The notes under the pieces: model-generated
Database searches by the model: none
What the model was told of the DNA's origin: nothing
What the model saw: the letters and a program-made list of their open reading frames with translations, nothing else
Program-made: the position numbers and the translations under genes
NCBI GenBank assembly: GCA_007115705.1
Contig: QXEO01000236.1
Location: 1-64,000, forward strand
Direction: 5' to 3'
Source of the DNA: Dactylis glomerata
Taxonomy: Eukaryota > Streptophyta > Magnoliopsida > Poales > Poaceae
DNA length: 64,000 nt
Part shown: positions 1-9,802 of the stretch, one piece after another
Layout: each line of letters begins with the position of its first letter
How positions within the stretch are numbered: the first letter of the stretch is position 1

Positions 1-918
1 GGCTACACCATTTTGTTGTGGAGTGTAGGGAGAGGAGTATTGATGTTGAATTCCCTCATCACTCAAGAATTCATTGACGGTGTAGTTCTTGAACTCCGTC
101 CCATTATCACTCCGAATCATCAAGATATCTTGGCCATACTGACGTTCCACTTTCTTGATGAAGTCCATGACGGTTTGTTGGGTCTCGTATTTGTGCTTGA
201 AGAAGTAGACCCAAGTATATCTTGAGTAGTCATCAACAATCACCAAGAAATACTTTTTCCCTCCTAGACTTGCATGAGATGGAGGGCCAAAGAGGTCCAT
301 GTGAAGGAGCTCCAAGACCCTCTTAGAAGAAATGATCGTCTTGCTAGGATGAGGAAGTTCATGCATTTTTCCTTCAATGCAAGCTCTACACACACGATCT
401 TTGGCAAAGGTTAGATCGGTTAGTCCTAGGATGTGGTTACCTTTGTGAAGTCTTTGCAAAGTTCTCATATTGACGTGGCCTAGCCGACGATGCCAAAGCC
501 ATCCCACGTCAACTTTAGCCATTAGGCAAGTTGCGGCTTTAGTGACCTCCTTCGAGAAGTCAATCACATATAAGCCGTTTTCAACATGCCCAACAAAGGC
601 TACTTTAAGAGACTTGCTCCACAAAAGAACCACAATCTCAACATCAAAGAAAGTTGCAAAGTCCATATCAGCAAGTTGAGCTACGGAAAGTAAATTGTAA
701 GAGAGAGACTCAACAAGCATGACATTCTCCACGGTAACATCTTGAGATATAACAACTTTACCAAGACCCAATACCTTTGACCTTGAGGAATCTCCATAGG
801 TGACGTAGCCCGCACTAGATGAACCGGTGCGAAGCTCTTTCACCAACTCTTTGCTTCCAGACATATGATTGGTAGCACCACTATCAATTATCCATTGTCC
901 CGCACTGGAAGCAAAGCC
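1..918 (-). CDS. Copia pol: protease, GAG-pre-integrase, integrase (partial)
   Basis: This is the start of a Copia polyprotein, open from 918 to the window edge with no stop. It encodes the aspartic protease active site (IIDSGATNHM, about 850-870), then the GAG-pre-integrase segment with WLWHRRLGHVN and CRACIEGKMH, then the integrase core with DLFGP, VDDYSRYTW, the second catalytic Asp in RSDNGTEF, and YTPQQNGVA at the edge. In cis it would mature polyproteins and integrate cDNA. Its frame is +1 relative to gag. A stop in the pol frame at 919-921 lies downstream of the gag stop at 929-931, so the two frames do not overlap. Expression would need splicing, reinitiation or another route (see findings). 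Confidence 0.92.
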
Positions 919-928
919 CTACAAGAGA

Positions 929-3361
929 TTAAGCCTTGTTCTTAGGTCCCCATTTTTCAATGGGTCCCCTTTTGTTAGTAACAAGGGCCTTAGGAACCCA
1001 AATAGACCAAGCAATGCGTTCATTAGGTGAGCCAACAAATTTAGCATAAACGTGTCCATCATAAGCACGGCGAAGAACATAAGAGGGGTTATATTTTCCC
1101 GCAAAGTCATTGTGATTGGGCATTGCCCTCTTGGCATTCCCAACCACCTCCCTCACGAGCTCCCCCTCCTCCTCATAAGCATTGCCATCCTCATCAAAGC
1201 ATATGTCATTTGGGATGTGCTTCTTAGGAGGAGGAGAGGGCACAAGAAATTGCGTCTTCTTGTTGTTCTTCTTCTTGTTCCTCTTCTTCTTAGACTTGGA
1301 AGTGAAAGCAAGCCCGGTCTTGTCACCATGTTGCTTTTGAGCACTCAAAAGCTCATCAAGCCTTGTGTCACCTTTGGGGGCATCTTTCTCATAAAGAGGG
1401 TTAGTGTAACAAGTACTTGCAACAAAGGTGCTAGAAGAGAACTTGGTTGCTTCTTTAGCAATAATAAGATTTAGTTTCTCATTTTGCAACCTAAGTCCAT
1501 TAGCAACTGATTGAGCAATATCACGATCATTCTTAAGCCTAGCAATGTCCAAGTTATAGGACTCTTCAAGACCTAACTTGGATGCCTCAAGTGCCATCCT
1601 TAGATCTTGCTCAACCTCAAGGGATTGATTGAGTGTTGCAATTTCATCGGCATACTCACGAGCATGCCCTTCTAGCTCAAAGATGCGTTCCTCATTTTTA
1701 TCATTAAGTTGAAGAGACTCATTATATTGATTTAGGAGAATCTCAAATTGAACTTTGGTCTCCCCATGCAAAGTTGACATGAAGGTGTCAAATTCATTAG
1801 GCTCATCCTTATCACTACTAGTATCAACACAATCCATCAAGGATAAGCTTCTAGGTATGATGGGTGTGAAAGTGGGTGATACCTTTGTAGCGTGAGCCAT
1901 TAGACATGTTCCCTTGGAGTTGGAGCTCTTGGACTCGTTTGCGGAAGCGAAGAGGGATGGTGAAGAGATAGGCTTGGCGATGGCGATGGCGGCCCTTCCT
2001 ACTTCTTCATCATCACTTGCATCATCACCGGATGGGTATTCTTCTTGAGTCGTCAAGGCATGTATTGGAACGGCTTTCTTCTTGTCAAAGTTCCTTGGTG
2101 GGTAAGACTTGGCCTTCATCTCCTTGCGGATAAGTCTTCCATTGTGATCTTCCACTCTTTCACAGGGACAATCCGCGATGAAATGGTGTTGATTACCACA
2201 ATTGTAGCATGTTCTCACTCTACTTGTGGCCTTAGGTTTGGAGGGACTTGATGACTTCCACTTCTTCATGAAAGCCCGTTGAGCAAGAGCCATGTGTTCG
2301 GCATGAGCATACTTCATGTCTTCGGGACTTCCACTCATTGACTCTTCCTCTTCCATCAAACTTGCTTCTTCATGAAGAGAGACTTTGGCCTTCAAAGCAA
2401 GGTTGGGTGCACGCACACCACGTGCACGAGCTAGAGCATCATCCGCATTCTTCTCGGAGATCTTCCTTGCCACAATCTCTTGCAAGATGTCATGAGCGGT
2501 CATCTTCCTAAAGTTGGCATCTCCCTTGATTGAGTTCACCGTATCTTTGAAGAAGGGCAAGAGGGCTTGGACAAATTTCCTCTTCATCCATCTCCCATCA
2601 CATTGAGTAGAGCCGAGGTCGACTAGCTTCACTTGGAGTGCCGAGAGACGCTGATGAAGTTCTTCGGGAGATTCACCATCAAGCATAGCGAAGTTGTCCG
2701 CTTCATTAGACGCCTCATCAAACTTGGACTCTTGAATGCTCTCATTGCCGATGAAGAGGTTGGTGAGAGCATCCCAAGCTTCCTTGGCGGAGGAGATGTT
2801 GCGGACGAACGCCTTGTCCTTCTCGGTGAGAGACATGTGAATGAGATGCAAGGCGGAGGCATTGAGCTGCTTGTCGATTTGCTCCCAAGGTAGCACGTTG
2901 GTCAAGTCCTTGGAAGTTGGATGAAAACCCTGCTCAATGATCCTCCAAAGCTCAATAGACACAAAGTTTATGTGAGAGCGCATGTTATCTTGCCAATTGG
3001 CAAAGCTAGAAGCATCAAGTGGTGGCGGTGGGCCGCATGAGGCAAGGTGTGGCATTTGAAGGTGCCTTCCGGAGACATAGCTCGTAGGATGTGGAACCTC
3101 CGTGCTATATCCCCGAGAGGTGTCATCTTTCTTGGGGGGATCCTCGTTGTTCTCATTCCCATCCTTCTCCGGATCTTCCTCGTTTAAGGATGGCTTATCC
3201 TTACCCGAGGTGTCAACCGGAGTTGGTGGAGTGGTACTTGATGTTCCACTAGTGAGAGCATCAAGTTGAGATTTTTGGCTTTCCATGGCTGCCATCATAG
3301 CATCCATGCGAGTCATTATGTTATTAAGATCCCCCTTAGTGGCAGGTTCCTCATCGCCCAT
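929..3361 (-). CDS. Copia gag, 810 aa
   Basis: This is an intact gag of the SIRE/Maximus type. The start codon lies about 40 nt after the primer binding site. The N-terminal third carries the capsid-type region (UBN2-like) with WQDNMRSHI, ELWRIIEQGF and AKEAWDALTNLF. A CCHC zinc knuckle (CYNCGNQHHFIADC, CX2CX4HX4C) follows near residue 380. After that comes a long coiled-coil-prone, Leu/Glu-rich stretch, then a Lys/Asn-rich basic block (KKKRNKKKNNKK) near residue 700. The C-terminus ends in the block WSIWVPKALVTNKRGP, which is also present in the second Copia at 29129-29467. The protein would form virus-like particles and package RNA. The length is normal for SIRE-lineage gags, which are long. 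Confidence 0.93.
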   Translation of the reverse strand: MGDEEPATKGDLNNIMTRMDAMMAAMESQKSQLDALTSGTSSTTPPTPVDTSGKDKPSLNEEDPEKDGNENNEDPPKKDDTSRGYSTEVPHPTSYVSGRHLQMPHLASCGPPPPLDASSFANWQDNMRSHINFVSIELWRIIEQGFHPTSKDLTNVLPWEQIDKQLNASALHLIHMSLTEKDKAFVRNISSAKEAWDALTNLFIGNESIQESKFDEASNEADNFAMLDGESPEELHQRLSALQVKLVDLGSTQCDGRWMKRKFVQALLPFFKDTVNSIKGDANFRKMTAHDILQEIVARKISEKNADDALARARGVRAPNLALKAKVSLHEEASLMEEEESMSGSPEDMKYAHAEHMALAQRAFMKKWKSSSPSKPKATSRVRTCYNCGNQHHFIADCPCERVEDHNGRLIRKEMKAKSYPPRNFDKKKAVPIHALTTQEEYPSGDDASDDEEVGRAAIAIAKPISSPSLFASANESKSSNSKGTCLMAHATKVSPTFTPIIPRSLSLMDCVDTSSDKDEPNEFDTFMSTLHGETKVQFEILLNQYNESLQLNDKNEERIFELEGHAREYADEIATLNQSLEVEQDLRMALEASKLGLEESYNLDIARLKNDRDIAQSVANGLRLQNEKLNLIIAKEATKFSSSTFVASTCYTNPLYEKDAPKGDTRLDELLSAQKQHGDKTGLAFTSKSKKKRNKKKNNKKTQFLVPSPPPKKHIPNDICFDEDGNAYEEEGELVREVVGNAKRAMPNHNDFAGKYNPSYVLRRAYDGHVYAKFVGSPNERIAWSIWVPKALVTNKRGPIEKWGPKNKA

Positions 3362-3398
3362 GATCTCTTAGGCGGTTAAGCCCAATCAAAGAGCACTA

Positions 3399-3411
3399 GG
3401 CTCTGATACCA
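3399..3411 (-). other. Primer binding site (tRNA-iMet type)
   Basis: On the minus strand this reads TGGTATCAGAGCC, the classic initiator-Met primer site of plant Copia elements. It is separated by 2 nt from the LTR end at 3414. The second Copia has the same spacing (LTR end 26951, PBS 26954). Confidence 0.9.
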
Positions 3412-3413
3412 AT

Positions 3414-4887
3414 TGAAAAGGATCACACGGGCGACTAGAGGGGGGGTGAATAGGCGCTACACAAATTTTTATCTTTTTCAATTTATGGCTTGACACAAAG
3501 TAAATTCTCTAGATGTGCAACTAGGTGAATTTCCTAAGTGGCAAGCAAGCAAGTGAACAAGTAAACAAGTAAGCAAGTAAGCGAGTTCGGATAAGAAATA
3601 ACCGAGGAGCGGAGACCGGAGACACAAGGATGTATTCCCGTAGTTCCTTCCTTTTGAGGGGAAGTACGTCTACGTTGGAGAGGTGTGGTGACACGGAGTC
3701 AACCAACGCCATGGAGGCTCACCTTGTTCTCCGGTGAGCAAGCCACGGAGGCTAGCTCGTTCCACTAAGCAGTGGTATTGGGGGAACTCACCGAATCCCT
3801 TACACGGAGATTGGGGCACACATCCACAACTGAATTGGAGGCTCCCAAGAAAGCCACGGAGGCTAGAATCCACAAAGACTAGAGAAATCTCGAATCAAAC
3901 CACCTAGTGTTTCCAAGGAACCACTAGGAACAAATCCCTCAAGCAAAAGGAGGGGAAAAAGAAATTCCTTCGGTGGAGATGTAGATCGGGACCTCCTCCT
4001 TCGATCCTCCAAAGATCTAAGACTTTGGGTGGTTGAAGGTGGAGATCTTGCAGTGAGGTTGGCTCCAAATAGTGTCTTATTCTTGATGAGGACGAGCAAG
4101 CTGGGGACGAAGAGAGGAAGGGGTATAAATACCCCTTCCCGAAATGTATCCGTTGCAGCCGCCAGGGGCCGGATTATCCGGCCCAAACTTGCACCGGATA
4201 ATCCGGCGGCCGGATATTCCGGCCCACTTTTGGAATAATCCGGCCGAAATATCCGGCCAGGAATCTGGGTGACGCGCATCTGCTCTTCTTCTGGTCCTTA
4301 GTCGTTTCACGGGGGGGGGGATAATCCGGCCCAGATCTGGAATAATCCGGCCCAAATATCTGCCCCCAAATCTGGGTGACGCGCATCTGCTCTTCTTCTG
4401 GTCCTTAGTCGTTTCACGGGGGGGGGGGCGGATTATCCGGCCCAGATCTGGAATAATCCGGCCCAAATATCCGCCCCCAAATCTGGGTGACGCGCATCTG
4501 CTCTTCTTCTGGTCCTTAGTCGTTTCACGGGGGGGGGATATCCGGCCCAGATCTGGAATAATCCGGCCCAAATATCCGCCCCCAGATCTGGGTGACGCGC
4601 ATCTGCTCTTCTTCTGGTCCTTAGTCATTTTCACGAGGGGGGGGGGGCGGATTATTCGGCCCAGATTTGGAAAAATCCGGCCGAAATATCCGCCCCAAAA
4701 TCTGGGTGACGCGCATCTTGCTGCTTCTGGTCCTTAGCCGTTTTCAGGGGTGGCCGGATTATTCGGCCCAGTTTTGGAAATATCCGGCCAAAAAATCCGG
4801 CCAACTTTCTGCACAAAAACACTGGTAAAATGTCCTGGTGTTGTCAACTAACACACAAAACTAGGGAGGCTAGAAAATGCCCTAACA
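3414..4887 (-). repeat. 5' LTR of the minus-strand Copia element
   Basis: The 1474-bp LTR starts TGTTAGGG at 4887 and ends TTTTCA at 3414 on the minus strand. A minus-strand TATA-like box (TATTTATACC, about 4122-4132) sits downstream of an array of GGCCGGATAATCCGGCC inverted repeats (about 4160-4800). The inner end carries the C-run hairpin region typical of this family (complement of gagggggggtgaataggcgc, about 3438-3457). Confidence 0.9.
4267..4790 (-). repeat. ~110-bp tandem array in the LTR promoter, 4-5 copies
   Basis: Units begin with gggtgacgcgcatctgctct at about 4267, 4374, 4485, 4590 and 4704, so the periods are 107, 111, 105 and 114 bp. Each unit holds a ggtccttagtcgtttcac block, a run of 7-11 G, and one or two copies of the CCGGATAATCCGG-type inverted repeat. 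Length differences fall mainly in the G runs. The array lies upstream of the TATA box in the transcribed direction, so it is a candidate expanded enhancer. A long minus-strand reading frame across it is a by-product of the repeat. Confidence 0.9.
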
Positions 4888-4941
4888 GTACGGCACTGGA
4901 CTAGACTACAGCGTCGATGCAGAGGCTCCCAGGGACGGCGG

Positions 4942-6209
4942 TGTGGATGTAGAGACGCGTCTGGACATGAGGATCTCGATGGCGAGGTCCGTTTCGTTGA
5001 TTGCGTTGAGACGTGGAGGGAAAGGTCGACTGGAGATGGTCCCTGGCAGTCAGGCGCTTCGGGTGATGGCGATGCCGTCGCTCTGGGGCTCCCTAAGCCA
5101 AACCAAGTTGATAAGAATGAGCGCGCGGAAGAGGGAGAGAGGGAGGAGCAGAAGGAGCGGCAGAACGGTCGGGATTCACCGGAATTTGGAGTTTCATGCT
5201 CCCAGTAATGATGGAATCCGGCGAGGAATTCCTCTTCGATGGCGACGCCGATTGGCGAGGAAGGAAGATAGCGAGGAAGAGGGGTGTAGGGGATGGATTG
5301 GGGAGGGTTTTAAGTGGCAGGGGTGCGTTACTGGGGGAGTAATCGCCGGTGGTTATTGATTCCAGAGAGAGAGGAGAGAAATTCAGGGAAGAAGATGGTG
5401 CTGACAGGTGGGGCCCGGGTGTCGGGGAGAGAGAGGAGGGGTGCGCGGGGTGGGCTGGCTTTCGGGCGGCTGCTGGGTTGTTGCCCGGTTTGGGCCCCGG
5501 GTGCGACCCAGTTAGCTGCTGCCCTTCTTCTTCTTTTTTTGGTTCTATTTCCTTTTTCTTATTTTTCTGATTTCCTGTTTTAGGTTTTGAAATAGCTACA
5601 CCTCTCTGATTTGAATAAATTCAAAATTGTCCATCTCTGAACTTTGAATGGTGTCTTTCAAACACATAAACCAAGGTTTAGTGTTATTTTATAAAAGAAT
5701 AAATGTAAGAAAGTAAACATAGGTTTTCAAATAACTAGGGAGTTAAATTTTAAATATTAGTTTTACAAAGTATTTGGTTTTCAAAATTCATTAAGTTGGT
5801 AAATAAAACAGTAGTGCTTTTGAAAAAGTAATAATTAAATACTTTGTGAAGCATCAATTTGTCAAGTTTTGTAAACAAAGGTAATCACTAGAAGAAATTA
5901 AAATAGCTTCCATACACAAATGGAGATATTTAAATAAATAACTTTCTGAAATCCTTTTGTTTCTAAACTTGGTGCAAAAGGGATACTGAAACAATATTAT
6001 TTGAAGAAATATGATGCAAAACTTTATTTGGTACTTTAGTATTAGGGTTTTAGGGTTTTTTGATTTGATCTTAAATTGTTTAAGGTAACCTTTAGTTATA
6101 GTTCAAAAAGTTTTAATTTCTTGTGATTTTTCAATCAAGTCAAACAATTACAAGCACTTAATTTTTTATTTTTTATTTTTCCAAAATTGGAAAAGTCAGG
6201 GATGTTACA
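4942..6209 (-). repeat. Solo LTR, TSD GGCGG
   Basis: On the minus strand it begins TGTAACATCCCTGACTTTTCC-like at 6209 and ends ...CTACATCCACA at 4942. It is flanked by identical 5-bp direct repeats GGCGG at 4937-4941 and 6210-6214. The half near 6209 is AT-rich and the other half GC-rich. No PBS, PPT or coding region is present, so it is a solo LTR left by recombination. The TGTAACATCCC start suggests a chromovirus-type Gypsy. GC-rich reading frames at 4943-5583 lie inside it and are not genes. Confidence 0.75.
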
Positions 6210-6549
6210 GGCGGCCACACACATAGGGGGCGCGGCCTAGCCCTGGGCCGCGCCGCCCTGTTGTGTGGGCCCCTCGTGGCCCCACTCCGTCTCCTCTTCG
6301 GTTCTCTGAAAGCTTCGATGAATTTCTAGATGTTTGGCTTTTGTTTCGTCCAATTCCGAGAATATTTTCTGTGTAACTTTTCTGAAACACAAAACAGCAG
6401 AAAACATGGAACTGGCACTGTGGCATCTCGTTAATAGGTTAGTTCCAAAAAATGCATAAAATCATCACGAAGTGTAACGAAACACTTAGCAAATGGTGTA
6501 AAAACAAGCATGGAGCATCAAAAATTATATATACGTTAGAGACGTATCA
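6210..6549 (-). repeat. Athila-like LTR fragment (same family as 30515-37654)
   Basis: This stretch matches the promoter-distal part of the LTRs ending at 32159 and 37654. It shares gttagttcc-aaaatgcataaaa, acaagcatggagcatcaaaa and the terminal gacgtatca. On the minus strand it starts TGATACGTCTC at 6549. It was probably continuous with 4888-4941 before the solo LTR inserted. No matching internal region follows, so it is truncated. Confidence 0.8.
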
Positions 6550-6611
6550 GTTACTCTCTTGTCGACTATCTTCAATATTTTTCTTTTATTTTCAATCAAA
6601 ATCTGTTTTGT

Positions 6612-7042
6612 TTGGTGAATCACTTGCGGCGGGTGACTGTTTATGGTAGTGTGCATTCTGCAACCTCAAGCATGACAAGATCTGGCAGAACGAGAGCTAT
6701 GAAAAAGGCGGGAAGCAAAAGGGAGACAGAAGCAAGCAGTGGTGATGATGCAAAAGGAGCTTCGACTTGTAAGGAAGCCAAGGTGCACGAGTCGTCCCAT
6801 ATGATTCTGATGGTAACTTCAGGTTTAGCTCGCTATGGTCGCACTTCTTCTGGCCTTCTGCCCATGTGATGTTAGTACTTAGTAGGCACAGCGCACTCTG
6901 TTGAGGGCTTCTTTGATTTCACTATCTCTGCGGGTGTACTAACTGTATTCTCTCCTTTGATCAGGCGGAAGCCGATGAAGCCCGCACTCCCGTCAGGACT
7001 ACAAGCAAGAATGACGGTGACACCGTGAATGGACAACCTTAA
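6612..7042 (+). pseudogene. Possible 3' fragment of a host gene with a final intron
   Basis: An open segment (6612-6812) rich in Lys, Arg, Ser and Glu is followed by a GT at 6813-6814. After a ctaac branch-point-like site comes ctttgatcag (AG 6963-6964) and a short open exon that continues in phase 0 and stops at 7040-7042 (C-terminus TSKNDGDTVNGQP). The next 200 bp look like a 3' UTR. The product is not recognised. The 5' end abuts the Athila-like LTR fragment and no start or upstream exon is visible, so it is at best a truncated gene. The splice model rests on consensus sites and frame agreement only. Confidence 0.3.
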
Positions 7043-7439
7043 GTTCGTCAACACCCTCAGACAGTGATCTAGGGGGATGAGGAATGAGTGGCATTGGCGT
7101 GACCATCTGCCATTTCACCTCGGTTTTGCGCTTTTGTAGTTGTAATTGTGCTGCAGCTCATCTTTTGTACTCTAGGGGTATATGCTGCAGGATTTTTATT
7201 GAATTTATAGTTTCTTCAGTTTCCTCGATTTAAAAAATTTCTGGTTTTATTCAGAGCGTCCTTCAGAAGTAGATTAAGAGCATGATAGAGTTAGTTTGAT
7301 TAACCCAAACTGTGTGTTCTTTCCCCTCTTCTCAAAGATGTTTTCATTGAAATCTTTAGTATTGGGACATGTCTTGTTTAGCTATCTTCCACACGTATAA
7401 GAAATTGCACGTCCATTGAGACATGTCTTTTTTTTTTGT
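7043..7439. other. UTR-like tract and left copy of a ~60-bp direct repeat
   Basis: 7043-7250 is T-rich and looks like the 3' UTR of the preceding fragment. 7250-7370 shows nothing recognisable. About 7370-7438 contains atcttccacacgtataagaa...cgtccattgaga, a diverged direct repeat of about 9404-9470. Confidence 0.5.
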
Positions 7440-9404
7440 CCTCCCTCATCGCTCTCACGAGCGACAGGGAGGAACCCTAGCTGTCGGCCACTTCCCCCTT
7501 TCTCCCTTCCCCCTCCCTCGCCGCCGCCAAAGGGCACGTAGGGCAAAGCCTAGCCACCGCCGGTGGCGGGTATCTCTCACCACCTCGAGCAGGCGGGGCT
7601 GGAGCGGGCGGCATCGTCGATCTGGGGTGCTGTGTGGTGCGGGTCATGGCGGCGCGGCAACGATCCTTTGTGCTTGCTGGTGAAGCGGTGGGTTGTGTGG
7701 CGGCGGTGCGTGCCCGGCCTGGGCGGGGTCGGCCATGGAGGGCGGCGCGGGCCATATGCCGCTGTCGTGCTTGCGCGGTGGTGGTCTGGCCTGCGGCCGG
7801 CGCGTCTCCTGGTCAGTTGTGGGAGCGTGGGTGCTGGCGGCAGGCTGGGAGCTCGAGGCAACGTTGGTGGTGTGCGCCCAGATCTGGCTGGTTTCAGTCA
7901 CTACAAAGACGATTGACGACCATTGGCGGATTGCCGGGACTGGATGGAGCGGGGCAGCTCGGCAGAGCTTGGTTGTGGCGCGGATGCAGCTGCGTGCGGT
8001 GGAGATGTGCTGCGGAGCTTGGTGGTCGGCGGCAGGGTCTCGCCTTCTGGCTTGTTGTCCTCTCGCTTTGCCGTCGGGTCGACCTTCGGGTGAAAGCTCT
8101 GCGTGGACTTCGGTTTGTGCCAACTACGGTGACGCCTTCGGGCGTCGTTCTCCTTCTTGTTGGCGTGCCACTCCCAAGGGCCGCGACAATGGACACGTTG
8201 CTATCTTGTTGGAGGCGTCATCTTTGAGTCTTTTAGCTCTCGTGCTGCGGTTGGTTGTGGCGGTTGGCGGGGTGGCTCTGTAATTGGGGAAGTGGAAGCT
8301 AGGGCAGCGGGCGTGGATCGGATGTGGAGGCTACGGCCTCAAATCTCTATGCAGCGATGGTCCTATGAGGCTTGGCTGTGGCCTTGCATGGGGCTTGGGT
8401 GGTGGCTTGGAGATCTGTGTGGACAGTGAGTTCTCCGACCTGGCTGGATCGTCTTTGGGCAATGTGAAGGTCGTTCTGGCTTCTATGTCGGGGTGGCGGC
8501 CCCGATTTTGTCATGATGTTCGCGGTCCGCGACGGTTGTCTAGGTAACGAGGGCTACTAGGCGGCTCGGTCCTGTCGCATTGCGGCTCGTATGTTGCTTT
8601 GGTGGCTAGGGATGGCAATATGTACCATGACCCGCGTAACCGGCAGGTATATACCCAATAGAAGTGCGGGTATGGGATAAAAAATACCTATGGATACATA
8701 TATGAGAAAATTTGGTACCCAGCGGGTGGAGCGGGTACAGGTATGGGATGGTAGGACCCATACCCATTTACCCATGTACCCTTTTTTTGTGAAATGTATG
8801 ACTATGTGATGCTATTTATGATGATGTGTTCATGTTTCTCATTTATGTGTTGCTGTTTATGAGAACATGATGCTATTTATAATATATTGTTATTCATAAG
8901 TATGTATTGATGTTTGTAATGTGCTTTTGTTATTTAATTATGGTTATATATTATTGTTTATGACTCTTTTTTGCTTAATTTATTGTGTTGTGAACACGAG
9001 TATTTTTACCCACGGCTACCCATTTACCCTATCGGGTAACAGGTATGGAAAAAAAGTATACCCGTTGACGGGTATGGGTACGGGTGGCGGATGAGATTGG
9101 AGGAGACGGGAACAGGTATGGGGTGGCTCCACCCGTACCCATACCCTGCGGGTGCCATCCCTATTTGGTGTCGAGCGACGAGAGTCGAGGCGGCGGCCCC
9201 GGAGCTATCGGTGTGTGTTTATTGTGTTTGTGCCTGCGTTGTGTGGATGACGAGTCTCCTCGCATGTGTGGTTTTTCGTCGCGGTTTTCCTCATAAATTT
9301 GCACTGTATAGTTTGTATGGTTTTTGAACCCGGTTTCCTTATAAACTGGGCCACTCTCTTCTATCTAATCGAACGGGCGGGAACGACCGCCTTAAATCTA
9401 AAAA
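7440..9404 (+). mobile_element. GC-rich LINE-like relic without coding domains
   Basis: A GC-rich block (7440-8600) continues after a MITE insertion into a tail that ends with ataaactgggcc...aatctaaaaaaatg, a poly-A-like end. It is bracketed by imperfect ~60-bp direct repeats (7370-7438 and 9404-9470), as expected for target-primed reverse transcription. No RT or endonuclease domain is visible. Several long overlapping frames at 7563-8283 result from GC richness. It could be an old, internally deleted LINE or another retrocopy. Confidence 0.4.
8606..9163. mobile_element. hAT-type MITE with TAGGGATGGCA ends
   Basis: The left end (c)tagggatggca and right end tgccatcccta are inverted repeats. 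Flanks TTTGGTGG (8598-8605) and TTTGGTGT (9164-9171) match 7 of 8, as for an 8-bp hAT target duplication. Subterminal regions are full of gggta/tacccg motifs in inverted orientation. The centre is AT-rich and non-coding. It sits inside the GC-rich relic. Confidence 0.8.
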
Positions 9405-9589
9405 AATGTCTTTTTTTGGATATCTTCCACATGTACGAGAACTTGCCCTTGGACGTCCACTGAGAAAGATATTACTAGGCCGTGGCAAGGCACATGTATT
9501 TAACTAGTTAAATATATTTTTAAATGCCCTTAGTGTTATTTTTTTAGGAGTATACGTTAAATACGCACTATATTTTTATAGAACGCAGC

Positions 9590-9802
9590 AAGGTGAATGT
9601 TACAAGAAGCTGACTATAACCACACAGGAGCAGTTAGCGAGCAAACACCACACACTCCAGAAACAAAAGGCTGGCCAGACCTGCCGAAGTACGATGCCTC
9701 TTCGTGTCGCCAAAAACTCTGCCATTACGTTGCTTCCACATGCTCAGGTGATGGGAATCACAAGACTATCCAAGTCCCTTCTATCCTTTCTTGGGCAGTG
9801 TT
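9590..9802 (-). pseudogene. LINE 3' coding remnant, distal part
   Basis: The minus strand encodes a degenerate end of a LINE ORF2 with SMWKQRNGRVFGD and RRDLDSLVIPIT, interrupted by frameshifts and stops. These match the segment that usually follows the zinc-binding domain of plant LINE reverse transcriptases. It continues the fragment at 14289-14700; the two were separated by insertion of the hAT element. Confidence 0.7.

Larger units (their letters stand above)
1..4887 (-). mobile_element. SIRE-type Copia LTR retrotransposon, 5' part; rest lies left of the window
   Basis: Read on the minus strand the order is LTR (4887 to 3414), a tRNA-iMet-type primer binding site, gag (3361 to 929), then pol from 918 to the window edge. 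Protease, GAG-pre-integrase and most of the integrase core are present; RT, RNase H and the 3' LTR are outside. All coding frames visible here are open, so this copy may be younger or better preserved than the relative at 25738-53405, which has many stops. The LTR start resembles the other copy in its GTTTTGTGTGTTAG block. The TSD cannot be checked because the other end is missing. Confidence 0.93.

Noticed and set aside
1052..1474. 140-codon plus-strand ORF
   Set aside because: It lies antisense within the intact Copia gag and has no independent features.
4077..4634. 185-codon minus-strand ORF with repeated Gly/Arg/Ile-rich units
   Set aside because: It is the translation of the ~110-bp tandem array in an LTR. 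Unit length changes break the frame between units, and no start context or homology supports a gene.
7563..8283. Several overlapping 100-200-codon ORFs on both strands
   Set aside because: They arise from high GC content, which removes stop codons in all frames. They have no domains, and frames on both strands are equally open.
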